Of a DNA stretch of 64,000 nucleotides, positions 45,764-57,233 are shown piece after piece. Numbering within the stretch: position 1 is the first letter of the stretch; each line of letters begins with the position of its first letter. The translations under genes were made by a program, and so were the position numbers. Source of the stretch: Paraconiothyrium sp. Pb-2020 (lineage: Eukaryota > Ascomycota > Dothideomycetes > Pleosporales > Didymosphaeriaceae); contig JAJUBI010000001.1 of assembly GCA_022419385.1 (NCBI GenBank), positions 682,001 to 746,000 of the forward strand. Direction: 5' to 3'. Below the pieces are notes generated by a model. It made no database searches and was not told where the DNA came from. It saw only the letters and a list, made by a program, of their open reading frames with translations.

Positions 45764-46714
45764 ACATTCGGGGACATGCACACGCGCATTCACAGACTTC
45801 CACGACACAAATTGACTTTGAACTCATCGACCAACTTGGTCGCTCACCATTTACGACACACATTGCGTTGCTTAAGCAGCCACGGACATGGACGGCGTTA
45901 TCGGATATATCTTGATTTTCTTTGACTCTACTTGGGGCACGGGGACCGCGGATGCATCCCCACTCTCGTCATGATTTACGAACGACAGGGCGTTCATTTT
46001 CTGGCTATAGGCATATTGCATGTATGGGCTGGTTGCCCTCGGTTGGGTTTGGGACCCCCCATCATCACTGCGGCGTCAGACTGATCACGCCGCTCTATCG
46101 TTTTCTTTTTGTGCTTTATGCTGATACCCCCCTTACACCACAGACTTATGTGTCTCTTTCTTTATGCCGCTACCCTTGGAGGGTAGCGAGCCGTCATCAT
46201 CTTGGATACTGCGTGTTGTTCCGTAGCTTTGGATGCAGAATTGAGTATAGTCGCCATTGCGCGAATTGTGAATTACTTCCACGCTTAGCCCATATTGCTT
46301 TAGTGAGCGAATGTGGCATCGGTTGACAGTGTACATCCATCCCCGAATGAACAGTAGATGGCCGCCAATACAGAGTTGTGATTGACATCCGTGAGGCATG
46401 GTGTGTAATTCATCATTTGAACAGCGCTGGCGTGGCGTCTTGCGCGCTGTACGAAGATCTGAATCTTCTGGTCTCTTTCAGGTGCGTGTATACACACATA
46501 GCCTGAACCCTGAAATCGGGAATGTTAACGCACAGGAAGTGGCGCGGGTCAGCGACTCAGCGGCTGGTCGGTCTAAATTTGGCGGGAGCGAGGCGCGCAA
46601 CCCCGGCCAAGCTAACTTCCGCGCGAACAGCTGCAGCGTTCAACGACGAACATCCCCAACCGCAACCTCAGTCACTCTTTCGCCCACGCTGCGGATCAGC
46701 GCGGATCGCCCACA
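45764..46714. other. intergenic between SWIRM and flippase-subunit genes
   Basis: 951 bp between same-strand genes. No gene recognised; ORFs near 46398-46853 overlap the next gene's start in other frames. Confidence 0.5.
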
Positions 46715-48248
46715 ATGTCGCAGACGCAGCAGGTCGAGCATACCGACTCGATATCGAGCCAGGACCCAAACAACGAGCCGGTCAAGAAGACAAAGAGCAG
46801 ACGACCCCCGAGTGAGCAGCGACGGGCCGATGCGCAAGGACAGAGGATGCTAATGAGGGTGCAGATACCGCTTTTAGACAGCAGCGATTGAAAGCATGGC
46901 AGTATGTTGGCGCCCATGGTATTATAGGATGTGAAGTGAGGAGTATGGCTGACAGGCTACCGTAGGCCAATCCTCACCCCGAAAACGGTCCTTCCGATAT
47001 TCTTCATAGTCGGCATCATATTTGCGCCCATCGGTGGGCTGCTCTTATATGCCAGCTATCAGGTATGCGCTTGGTGAGACTGAAACGAATTCCGTAGGCT
47101 GACACCCCGCCAGGTCCAAGAGATTGCGCTCGATTACACCAACTGTGCGACGGATGATTCGTCGCCTAACACAACACTCCCCATCGGTTCAGACTCGCCA
47201 TTGAAAGATATGCCATCCGGTCTTTATTCGCAGACCTTCAAGAAAGACATGAAGTCCAAGCCACAGTGGGCACACGCGAAAGATACGTACAAGTGGCCAT
47301 CCGGAAAGGAGGAGAACGCGAACGTCTGCATACTCGAGTTCAACGTGCCGGAGGACATCAGTGGGCCCATATACTTTTACTACCGCCTCAACAACTTCTA
47401 CCAGAACCACCGTCGCTATGTCAAGAGTTTCGATGTTGATCAATTGAAGGGGGATGCCAAAACCGGATCACAGATCAAATCTGGGGAGTGTGACCCGCTC
47501 GATGTCGCTCCGGATGGCCGTCCTTACTATCCCTGTGGTCTGATCGCAAATTCAATGTTCAACGACACCTATGGCAACTTGACTGCATTGAATGTTGCAG
47601 ATTACAAATCGTACAACCTTACCCAGAAAGGCATCTCATGGAATTCTGAAGGCGACCTCTACGGAGAGACCAAGTACAAGCCCACCGACGTGGTCCCTCC
47701 ACCCAACTGGGCAGATCAATACCCCGAGGATGGCTACGATTCGACAACTCTACCTAATCTTCACACATGGGAGGCATTCCAAGTATGGATGAGAACAGCC
47801 GGTCTACCGACCTTTAGCAAGCTAGCTGGGAGGAACGACAATGACAAATTGAAGACCGGTACATATCGGCTGCAGATCTATGACAGTACGCATCACATGA
47901 TTCACGTCTGAACTTCCTCGTTAACTTATAATTACAGGGTTCCCAGCCTCCAAGTACGGCGGAAAGAAGGAAGTCCTCATCTCGACCCGCACAGTCGTCG
48001 GTGGCAGAAACCCCTTCCTCGGCATTGCTTACATAGTTGTGAGCGGTCTCTGCATCCTTCTCGGCACCGTCTTCACTCTTACGCATCTAGTCAAGCCAAG
48101 GTAAGGCGCCGAGATACTCGAGTGGAAGGAGACGTGGGCTAACCGTGGCAATAGGAAACTCGGCGACCACACATACTTGTCGTGGAATAACGACCAGCCG
48201 AGCACCGCAACAACGACCGGTCGCGCTCACCCGGGTGAAGGTGCATGA
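46715..48248 (+). CDS. Lem3/Cdc50-family phospholipid flippase subunit
   Basis: Six exons by phase: 46715-46811, 46865-46901, 46966-47062, 47114-47885, 47938-48100, 48155-48248; 419 aa. Cdc50/Lem3 proteins are the beta-subunits of P4-ATPases that flip phospholipids across Golgi/plasma membranes. Small exons rebuild the signature NTAFRQQRLKAWQPILTPKT, then span 1 (VLPIFFIVGIIFAPIGGLLLYASY). The large lumenal loop has ISGPIYFYYRLNNFYQNHRRYVKS, YPCGLIANSMFNDTYG and several Cys. Span 2 is FLGIAYIVVSGLCILLGTVFTLTHLVKPR, and the tail reads KLGDHTYLSW. The joins all keep the frame. This is the expected length and topology. Which paralogue (Cdc50, Lem3, Crf1) is unclear. Confidence 0.94.
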
Positions 48249-48815
48249 TTTTCACGGACGTCGTTCCTAATGTAGCTACGCTGTCTAAATCATCTCCGAT
48301 ACGATGCTTTTCTTTTCCTTTTGCAATTGAGTCGCGACCATGGGCCGGGGTATCGGATGTGTATTTGTACCACAATGGTCTGCGTGTCTGGAGTTAAGGC
48401 GCACATCAGCGACCGATCGATCGCATCTCTATGCATCGCTCGAATGAAATCATTACATTGAATTGCTCTCATGGTTTCCAGATTTGTCTGACTGTTACGT
48501 CCGCGCAAGACATATCGCCTGCCGACGTTGTGGCGGTGCTTGAGACAAGTTATCCCCGCTTCCGTCCACGTTGTTGACCCAGCCAGACGCCCAGACGGTG
48601 GACCAAATATGCCTAGATGGATCTTGTGAGACTCCGGAATCCAGAACACATTGAAAAGAAAGATATAAGCTGCGCAAGAATGCCCAGGACAAATATCACG
48701 ATAACCACTTCGCAACACGGGCGCAACAAACAAGTCTCGACAATAGCTTCAATCCTACGGCATTTGGAATTCGATACTACACAGCCATTCAAATAGTGGG
48801 GATTCCAGTTTCGTT
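48249..48815. other. intergenic
   Basis: 567 bp; flippase gene terminator and protease promoter. No gene recognised. Confidence 0.45.
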
Positions 48816-49772
48816 ATGTTCAAATCCCTCCTCCTTGCCTCCCTGGGGCTCGGACTGCTAGCCGCCGCAGCACAAAATGCAACAACTCCTGCAACAACTC
48901 CTGCAACACCTCCGCGCCCCAAACAGTTCGACTGCGGCACCAACACTCAGCATGCTGATTCACACTTTTTGGATACTATCAAAGGTCTGCATCAAGGCGG
49001 CAATAACAACGGCGGCAGTCCTGCGCAGCGGGCTAAGCGCAACGAACTCCTAGCCCGCGCAAAAGACAACAACACCGCCATCACCGTCGACGCCGTCTTC
49101 CACATCGTGGCCAAACCTTCCAACAAAGATGATATCTCCAACGACATGCCTCAGGCCCAGATCGACGCGCTCAACACAGCATACAAAGACTACGGCATCT
49201 CCTTCAATTTGATTAACGTCACGTGGACCCAGAACGACAAGTGGGCCGTTGGCGCAACAGACGATGACACCGCGATGAAGAAGGCACTCCGTCAGGGCAC
49301 CTACCGCACGCTCAACCTCTACTTCCAGACGGACCTCAGTGGTGGAGTCCTCGGCCGCTGCAGTCTTCCCTCCAATGTCGCGAACGGCAAAAATGACCCC
49401 TCAGTCTACTACAGCGACGGCTGCAATGTCAATGCAAACACCATGCCTGATGGCCCCATGGACGGGTACAACTCTGGCATGACCGCCGTGCACGAGACCG
49501 GGCACTGGATGGGCCTCTTGCATACCTTTGAGGGCAACTCTTGCGATGGCCCAGGTGACTACATCGATGACACGCCGTATGAAAAAGAGAGTACGGATGG
49601 ATGCCCCGCGGATCCTCCGAAGAGGACTTGTCCGAATCAAAAGGGAAGTGACACAAATGATCCGATCCACAACTATATGGATTATAGTACGGATGCTTGC
49701 TACCAGGGGTTTACGCAGTTGCAAAAGGAGAGGATGCACTATATGTATAATCTGTACCGTGATGGAAACTGA
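48816..49772 (+). CDS. secreted M43-type zinc metalloprotease
   Basis: Single-exon gene, 318 aa. MFKSLLLASLGLGLLAAAAQ is a signal peptide. A short Thr/Pro repeat (ATTPATTPATPP) follows. Catalytic zinc site HETGHWMGLLHTF (HExxHxxGxxH) lies near residues 226-236, and the Met-turn is in IHNYMDYSTDAC. The preceding GYNSGMTAVHETG and the eight or so Cys fit the pappalysin/cytophagalysin-like M43 extracellular proteases of fungi (MEP-type). The region before it, VDAVFHIVAKPSNKDD, is the start of the catalytic domain; TLNLYFQTDL is the edge strand. It is secreted and likely involved in extracellular protein breakdown. Specificity is unknown. Confidence 0.94.
   Translation: MFKSLLLASLGLGLLAAAAQNATTPATTPATPPRPKQFDCGTNTQHADSHFLDTIKGLHQGGNNNGGSPAQRAKRNELLARAKDNNTAITVDAVFHIVAKPSNKDDISNDMPQAQIDALNTAYKDYGISFNLINVTWTQNDKWAVGATDDDTAMKKALRQGTYRTLNLYFQTDLSGGVLGRCSLPSNVANGKNDPSVYYSDGCNVNANTMPDGPMDGYNSGMTAVHETGHWMGLLHTFEGNSCDGPGDYIDDTPYEKESTDGCPADPPKRTCPNQKGSDTNDPIHNYMDYSTDACYQGFTQLQKERMHYMYNLYRDGN
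48886..48910 (+). repeat. 12-bp repeat (Thr-Thr-Pro-Ala) in the protease propeptide region
   Basis: ACAACTCCTGCA occurs twice in tandem, followed by a third degenerate copy. It encodes TTPA repeats just after the signal peptide, a likely O-glycosylated linker. Confidence 0.7.
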
Positions 49773-51351
49773 AGAGGAAAAGACGACAGGGACTTCAGTT
49801 TGGCGGTTGTGTGGATCTGTTTTTCTTGTGCTTGTCTTTCGCTTTCGGTGGCTAAAATTGTACAGATGGTCTGGTAAATTGCACATATTTTACGGTTGGT
49901 GCGTTGGCTTTTTGGTTTTGATAGATCTTGTTTATCGTATTTACTTGTCATTATGTTAAGCATGTCTTCCTTAGAAAGTTCTTTCATTGCATAGAACAAC
50001 TGATGACTGCATTTCTAGGTCGGCACACCTTCCCGGCAGTTTATTGCTACGCTTGCACGCAGTTTCTATGGTGATGTCCATCTACCACTGCAATTGGTTC
50101 CCACTTCTTCATCGTCCACGCTGTGGTACCACTGCAGACTCTCAGGAGGCAGTACCCCATAGCCAATTCCACTGCAGAAATTACATGTGTGGACATATGT
50201 AAACCTCAATCCGACCACCAGGTTCCTAGGAGATCTCCCTTACCTGTACGATGCTCGCGTATTCCGTCAGATCCCTTGATCACATTGGTAGCTTCTCAGA
50301 TGCATACCAGTCTCAGTGTGGGGGAACTGATCTTGTACTACGTCAGATATGACGCGAAGCGTTACAAACCCATTCCAGAACATCAATAATGCTCACGTCA
50401 CTTGCTGTTTCCATCACCTCAATTCGAGGGAACTCACCGTATCGATCAGACTGCCGCCTCCATCACAGCGACGTATTGTCTCGGCCTTGCCGGCATCAAT
50501 GCTGACTCTCTAGCCACGATCTTACGCACCGCTTCAGGAGCGGTTTTCCTTCCTGCACCCACTGTCGTCGGATGCCGCTTTCCTCGTAACGAGATTGGCA
50601 GCCGCGACAGCGGTATACCACGTAACGAGCAGATCCTTTATCATGTCTCACGTCCACGCATAAATGAAACCTACAACAGCCCGGGTCCAAACGGTCTGGC
50701 CAGGGACCCGCGTCATCGGCTCATATACGGCGTTCCACAACGTACCTGCATGCTATGATGCATAAGGAGAGACATTCTAGCTTTAGCTCTCGCTCGCCTT
50801 TATGTCTAAGACAATCAATGTCTAACAGCTGTCAGTTCTAGAAGCCCTTCATAAGGCTAGACATACATCCTTGGCGGCCTTGACCAACCTCCTCCGCTCG
50901 CGACCCTTTGTTTCCGCATGCAGAAGTGTCTGTGCGACCATGGAAGCTGCGTTAGGCAGACATGAGGAAATAAGAATGAGTAGTTGTGCACCTCCGCGGT
51001 ATAAAGAAAAGTCTTCGCCCGATCATCTCCGCGTTCAGACAGCACCGCCATCGATCGGACACGCATCGCACAGCAACGTGCGTGGGCACGAAGAATTCGA
51101 CGAGAGATTCAACTGAGCGGGCAGGTAGTGCATCTGGCATCTATCAGCGATATATCTTAACATCTTTGGGTGATATAGTATTTTGGACGAGGTTTGGATG
51201 AGGCACAAAGGCAGACAAGCAACAGACCAGACGAAAGTCAGCCACCAACCGCCAGACGCATTTCCCTTCAATCAGAATTCGAGATCAATACCATCCACGC
51301 CACCTCTTGATCTAAACCTACGCCACCCACTACTCGAAGACGATTACTGTA
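49773..51351. other. 1.6-kb intergenic region
   Basis: No gene recognised. Short ORFs at 49987-50389 and 50402-50758 show no domain. The section after 51170 is probably the leader of the small ORF at 51352. Confidence 0.5.
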
Positions 51352-52014
51352 ATGCCTACTGTCTTCCACCACCACCGTACCTCCTCCACCTCTTCGACCG
51401 CCACCACCTCCTCTAAACCACCCTCCATCTTCCGCTACACACTCATTCTGCTCAAAGCACGCCCTTCTGTTTCGGACATCGACACTATCAGCGTCTACTC
51501 CGAGAGCCGTAGCGCGCCACCTTCGCCCACAGCGCAGACGAGTCTGAGAGAGTACTTCTCTGTACGGGAAGAAAGGATCGAGACGCCGCCGCCACCTTAC
51601 GAGCCTTGAGATCTGGTCATCATACCGACAATGGAACAGAAGCAGGATACCATGACGGCCTTGCCTGCGTTGAGATGGAGGGAGAATATGGATGTGCTGA
51701 CTTTAAGGCTAATGGACTCATGGACGAGAATCGGCGTCAGTCTCCTCATTACCGCTTTGTTAGCACTTGGGATCCTTGCCATTCGACCTCGGTATCAAGG
51801 CCATCCCGGAAGCAATAAGCCGGTACCCTCTCAGCGTTCTCTTAGGGATGACAGGAAACAGTGGGATAGCGCGCGAAGGGCGTTGTCGAAAACCGACTTG
51901 GGCTCCGTAACTGGATCCTTCAAGGATGCGGGCATGGGCGCGAAGATGGGAACCAGCAGGGGGAAGAGCGGAGATGAGGGGCTAGATTTGGAGGATACGT
52001 GCGTGGTGCAGTGA
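51352..52014 (+). pseudogene. two in-frame ORFs separated by one TGA; single-span membrane protein
   Basis: ORF A (51352-51609, 85 aa) is Ser/Thr-rich and ends RIETPPPPYEP, which contains a PY motif that could bind WW domains. A TGA at 51607-51609 stops it. The same frame continues without any other stop through DLVIIPT into ORF B (ATG 51631, to 52014). ORF B has one hydrophobic span (WTRIGVSLLITALLALGILAI) and a charged tail. I do not recognise either half. The common frame suggests one ancestral gene now broken, a readthrough product, an unseen intron, or two overlapping-promoter genes. Type 'pseudogene' is used as a cautious label only. Confidence 0.4.
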
Positions 52015-52595
52015 GAGAGTGTCTCGCCTCGTCCTTATAGCAGATATACATCCTTCTCTTAAGATGAATAGTCGTGAGGTCAATCTCTGTATCCATCTTC
52101 CAATATGCGTGATCGGACTGTGTAGAAGAGTCAAGAAGCGTGGGAGATGTCCTAGTCTCCAACTAGTGGCCGTTTCCTAACGAGCTCTACTTGAGTGCTG
52201 CCACCAAAGCCGACGTGTAAGCTAATTGAATCATGCGTAATACTTAATGGCTCGCGAGATAAGTTTACCCGGACGGGAGGTGATAATCCGTTCCAAGAAC
52301 TAAATAATGTATCATCTCCAACATCATGACTACGGTACAGAAGTACCTCCACGCTACCCAAGAAGAAAACAAAAATGGCTCATCGGCGGCATGACTTGAC
52401 AAGCCACAGTAGCACACTAATGCAAAAATCAATACCGTAAATCCATGCCCAGCTCAGCGGTGTACACTTAGTGAACATACCCTTGCCCCCTTGCCCTATA
52501 CTGCCTCCTCTTCCTCTCACCCCCTTGAAACCCTCCTTCTCCCCCTTTGACCATACATGCCAAGTCCCCATAAGCTCCCTCAACACGTCTGCCAT
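52015..52595. other. intergenic between convergent genes
   Basis: 581 bp between the ORF pair at 51352-52014 (plus) and the SnoaL-like gene (minus); both 3' ends. No further feature. Confidence 0.45.
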
Positions 52596-53251
52596 TCACG
52601 CACCACTCTGCGCCACCGCCTTATCCCCCTCCCCGCCTTCCAACCCCATAACCTCCGCATTCCCACTCTGAAAAAACGGCTCCAGCTTCACCCTCTCCAG
52701 CTTCCACACCCCACCCTCCCTCCTCGCAACACCCTCCACCCAATTACTCATCAGATACACATTCCTGCTACTCTCCGCCGGCTGCGCTATCTTCTTGTAG
52801 TGATAAGCTAGCACATACGCCGTGACGTTCGCTTTCCCATCAGAAGTGAAGGAGACGTGTAAGTTGGCGAGGTTGTGCGATGTGGTCATGGGGAGGGAGG
52901 CTATGAGGCCGGGCGCGATTACGTCCTGATCATACCACGTGTTAGCAATTTTGCATGCGAAATCATTGCAAGGCTTGGAATCTGCAGAGATGTAAAGTTG
53001 GATGGGCTACTCACTTGCCCGACTAGCGGTTCCGGCGCCCCGACACCGATGGATGCGAAGGCCGTGCCGTCGAAGACTAGGTCGGAGGTGGTTGTTGAGC
53101 GGAGGAGGGATTCGCTTTTGAGGTCGAGGGAGCGGTAGAAGGTGAGGAGGGTGTCGATGATGGCTTCTCCTGTGGTGGGGAGACCGACGGCGATGGCGTG
53201 TGTTCCGCGGAGGAATAGGGATGTGGAGGCCAGGACGGGGGAGAGCTTCAT
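52596..53251 (-). CDS. SnoaL-like (NTF2-fold) protein
   Basis: Two exons on the minus strand: 53015-53251 and 52596-52925, joined in phase by an 89-nt intron (GTGAGT...TGATCAG); 188 aa. The shape is SnoaL-like: an N-terminal helix DTLLTFYRSLDLKSESLL, a strand TTTSDLVFDGT, then HVSFTSDGKANVTAYVLAYHYKK and YLMSNWVEGVARREGGVWKLERVKLEPFFQSG, in which the WKLERV pattern resembles the final strand of NTF2-like polyketide cyclases or dehydratases. The hydrophobic start (MKLSPVLASTSLFLRG) might be a weak signal sequence. Function cannot be assigned; the domain call is by pattern. Confidence 0.7.
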
Positions 53252-53738
53252 GTTGAGTGGGAAGGGCAGTGGAGGTCCGTGTGGTTGATGGGGGGTGTGA
53301 GAGTTGGATAGTGGTCGGGATGGTGTTGAGAGTCGTTGGGAAGTGTTTATTTACTGGTGGCATAGGGCGCGAGAGAGAGCTACTACATGGTTGGTGATGG
53401 TACTTCGAGATCCTGTGTGCGTGAAGTGTGCATTGCTCTTGCCGCGACCTCAAAACGTGGTAATCGTAATCTTGATCAGTCTATCGATCCGATATACATT
53501 CGCCCGGTATGCTTTCGTCCGATCCGAAGGCGTGCAGCATTATTAGTCCCCGGAAACGCTTTTCTCGCACGGCGCTTGAAATGGTGCGGTCTATGAAGTC
53601 GTCGCATCAATGACCGAAAATAGACTAGAGTGACCGGACAATCAGCTAAAAATTGTAGAGACTTATGGGCCGCTCATTTGCCAAGGATTTTGGTTCTCTC
53701 TTAATCGTATCGTACCCACTACACATAATGCTACATAT
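53252..53738. other. intergenic, promoter of SnoaL-like gene and HEM13 3' end
   Basis: 487 bp between the HEM13 stop and the start of the SnoaL-like gene. No gene recognised. Confidence 0.45.
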
Positions 53739-55067
53739 TTATACCCACTCTCTCGGATTCTTGAGTACATCCAGCAACCTCTCCTCTCTGCTACCCTTCT
53801 CTGGCTCGTGCATGTACTGCCATCTCGCGGTGAGCGGCAAGCTCATCAAAATACTCTCTACTCTTGAACCTGGGGTGTTCAAACCGAATGCGGTTCCTCG
53901 GTCATGCACGAGGTTGAACTCCACATATCGCCCTCTCCTAAGCTGCTGCCACTGCTTCTGCTCTTCCGTAAACGGCATGTCCTTCCTCTTGTTGATGATC
54001 GGAATATAGGAAGGTAGGAACGCGGACAAGCAGTCTTGAACAAAGGAGAAAAGCTGTTCCTGGTCCTTCTCCGTCTCGTCCAGGTCATCGAAGAATATGC
54101 CGCCAACACCGCGCGTCTCACCTCGGTGCTTGTTATTGAAGTACTCATCGCACCATTTCTTGAAACGCGGGTAATAGCCCTTGTCGTGCTTGTCGCAGGC
54201 CTGTTTGATCGTGTTGTGGAAGTGTATAGCGTCTTCGTCGTAAAGATACGATGGTGTAAGGTCACATCCGCCGCCGTACCACCACGCATTCGTATTGCCC
54301 TGGTCGTCGGCGGTCTCAAAGTAACGGTAATTGAGATGCACGGTCGGTGCATTGGGGTTCTTCGGGTGCAGAACCATGCTGAGTCCGCTGGCGAAGAACT
54401 CTAGGGAATCTACGGTCGGGTCGAGCGCCTTGTGATTCGCGCGCATCTTCGCTATCGCTGGTTTCGGAAGACGTCCGTATACGACTGAGATGTTTACGCC
54501 GGCCTTCTCAAACACGTTGCCATCCTGCAGCACACAGCTTATGCCTCCTCCGCCCTCTGCTCGCTGCCATGAATCTACAATGAACTTCTTGCCATCAACC
54601 TTCTCGAGCTCGGCAACAATCTCCTTCTGATGCTGCTTTATGAATTGTTCCATGCGCAGGCGCATCGGCGACTGCTCGTTGATGCCATTTTCACGTTTGA
54701 GGATAGAATCTTTCTCGGCGATGGAGGGAGGCTCGGCTTGGTAAAGTGTTGTGTCCGTGTACTGGTTTCCGCGTTAGACTTCATCCAAGAATTGGCGAAT
54801 GAGGGTACATGCCATGGAGTAAATTATAGCTCCGATGAAGGGCAGCATGAGGAACCGTATCCTGTTGGGCCATTTGCTGGGCTTGGGGTTCCGCCATTCC
54901 TCCAATGGATCCGTTTTCGGTTTTGGAGGTCCATCTGACATGCATCTCTTTGCGAGCGTGGTCTGTCTCGAGGTGAAGAAGCTCGGATGGAGTGCGCGTC
55001 TAGATGCGCCGGTCTGGGGAAGCTCGAGAGCTCGGAAGGCGCGGCATGATGGTCGGAAGGGTGGCAT
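53739..55067 (-). CDS. HEM13: coproporphyrinogen III oxidase, probably with mitochondrial presequence
   Basis: Oxygen-dependent coproporphyrinogen oxidase of haem synthesis. The enzyme core (53739-54665) is certain: FIVDSWQRAEGGGGISCVLQDG, NVFEKAGVNISVVYG, SGLSMVLHPKNPNAPTVHLNYRYFE, WWYGGGCDLTPSYLYDEDAIHFH, YYPRFKKWCDEYF, and GRYVEFNLVHDRGTAFGLNTPGSRVESILMSLP. An open frame continues upstream without an ATG to a TAA (54772-54774). Beyond it, in the same frame, lies an ORF starting at ATG 55067. It has an Arg-rich presequence-like start and one span (LMLPFIGAIIYSMA). A 72-nt intron 54737-54808 (GTACCC, branch TCTAAC, acceptor CCAAG) removes the TAA and gives a 418-aa protein. The alternative is a start at 54665 (308 aa) with a separate small gene upstream. 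The core is firm; the N-terminus is inferred. Confidence 0.88.
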
Positions 55068-55959
55068 TACGAGAGCGATTGTGGGTAAGGAAGGCGATAA
55101 TTCTACAGAGAAACCATGGAAAAGGAGCGACAGTGGGTTTTATGAAACGATGATTTAGCTCAGTCCGTTTTTGGCGCTGTGGTGAGAGAAATGGCAAAAG
55201 CTGTCGATCTCACACCACGGTCGGCGCATGGAGCTATGTTTGCTACCGAGGGGCGCCGAATCACGTGCTTATCGATAGCTTAGGGCGACCAAAGCAGCAT
55301 TGTAGCATTACAAGTGTCTTGTGTAGAAGCTGTATAGATGCCACGTTGGTGAGTTCGAAGGCTGTCGTCTCGCATTGGCTAGTCAAGCTATCTAGAGTCC
55401 AAGGTAGTGATTTGAGGCAAGTCTAGAGACAAACGCTGATGCCTATGCTAACGCGACACGCAAATGGCGTCCCCTACACAAAACACAGTCTACTAGACGT
55501 GCAAACAGACGGCAGCAGTGAAGATGATGACTCAACAGGCCGGCAGGTCACGAGCAGCTGCGCAAGTGACTTTGTCCGGGGTTCGGTGGCTAGTGCTATG
55601 GGCACGCAGGCATACTCGCGCTGAAGAGTCACCCAGGCCAGTTGAAACAAAGGCGGTGCTGTACATGACGGACTAGGCCCTTAGTCTAGCTACAGTGTCT
55701 GTCAAGGAGAAGGCAGGGCGCCGCTGGCAGGCGCGAGGTGATTGCGTGGGTGACTAATGGGGTAGTGACCACCTGCGCCCCGCTCCCGCCTCTTGCTGCC
55801 TACATAACGCCGCTTCACCGCTCGCTGTTCTGACATCCCTCTTCAACCCACCTTTACCGCCCAACTCCGCCCAGCGACCCGCTCGCACACTCATATAAAG
55901 CCCGCCGCCCCTGCATGTCAGAGAAACCCGCACCCATCACAGCCACCGATACCACCAAG
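55068..55959. promoter_or_regulatory. shared divergent promoter HEM13 / ATG8
   Basis: 892 bp between divergent genes. A TATA-like ATATAAAGC lies at about 55893-55901, roughly 60 bp before the ATG8 start, in a C-rich promoter stretch (55770-55920). No other element was recognised by eye. Confidence 0.5.
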
Positions 55960-56425
55960 ATGCGCTCCAAGTTCAAGGACGAGCACCCGTTCGAGAAGCG
56001 CAAGGCTGAGGCCGAGCGCATCCGCCAGAAGTACAACGACCGCATTCCCGTACGTCCTGAAGCTCCGGCTGCGCGACCGCACAGAAGCTAACAGACGCAG
56101 GTTATCTGCGAGAAGGTTGAGAAGTCGGACATTGCGACCATCGACAAGAAGAAGTACCTCGTCCCTGCAGACCTCACAGTAGGCCAGTTCGTCTACGTGA
56201 TCCGCAAGAGAATTAAGCTGTCTCCGGAGAAGGCCATCTTCATCTTCGTGGATGAGGTGCTTCCCCCGACTGCCGCGCTGATGTCCTCTATATACGAGGA
56301 GCACAAGGACGAGGACGGCTTCCTCTACATTACGTAGGTTGCGCCTTATTTACAGTCCCGGTATGGCCACGTTGCTGACTGTCTGCAGCTACTCTGGTGA
56401 GAACACCTTCGGCGACTCGTCCTGA
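55960..56425 (+). CDS. ATG8: autophagy ubiquitin-like protein Atg8
   Basis: Three exons: 55960-56049, 56101-56333, 56389-56425, 119 aa. Atg8 is a ubiquitin-like modifier that Atg4, Atg7 and Atg3 attach to phosphatidylethanolamine on autophagosomal membranes. The sequence is the canonical one: [97 protein letters not shown]. The conserved Gly is followed by a three-residue tail (DSS) that Atg4 should remove. Introns lie at usual fungal positions. The ATG sits about 60 bp past a TATA-like sequence. Confidence 0.97.
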
Positions 56426-57233
56426 GCGTCCACGGCTACATCAGTCTTCCCTGCGTTTTCTCCCGGTTCACGATGGCGGTGTGAGGGCGTTATTGGTTTA
56501 ACGATGGGAATTTATATATATGTTGCTTTGACACACTTAAGAATGGCAGAAGCCATGGGAGGAACATCCGGCCCAGCTCTCGTCAAGCTCTAGCTGGGTC
56601 TGGGACGCACTTATCTTGCGTTTCCCTAGGTTTCGAGCCGGATGTACGAGCAGACACAACCAGACGTTGGCATGAGCCATTCAGATTAATGGTATCCCGT
56701 GGCTATGGCTCATTTCCTCTTATCTTGCCTCCCTTGTTGAGTGTAGCTCGACCCTCTGCATTCCTATAGTCCGAATAACAGGACCTGATCCGAGAAACAT
56801 GGCCCTGGGCCATCTGTGAATGCACCCGTCTACCTCGTGAAGTTACCAATTAGATAGGTACCTTCTGATGGTTCAGCGTGACATGCGGCTCATCTGGCTG
56901 CTGAGACAATGACGCCATCGCATGAAGCTGACCACGCAAGTCACCCGCCACAGCACGCGCGGCGGCCAGCATCTCAGCAGCTCATTTGTCAGTAGACCAA
57001 ATCAACGAAGCTTAATCGATCTTCAACAAGATGACTACTGCGTGTCTCAACCGGTACCTGCGTACCTGCGCGAGCAGCAGCAGATCGTGGGGTAGCTAGC
57101 TAAGGAGCCGAGGCCGCCGAAGCACAGCCCTACGCGTGGGACGTGGGCTCCACGCCGTCGACCGAGATCGTCGAACTCACACGACGAAAGTCTATCGTCG
57201 CAACGATCTTGTACGTCCCTGCACTCCGCAGTC
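56426..57233. other. intergenic between ATG8 and NCE101
   Basis: 808 bp; ATG8 3' UTR and NCE101 promoter. An AT-rich stretch with TATATATA occurs near 56510-56525. No gene recognised. Confidence 0.5.
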
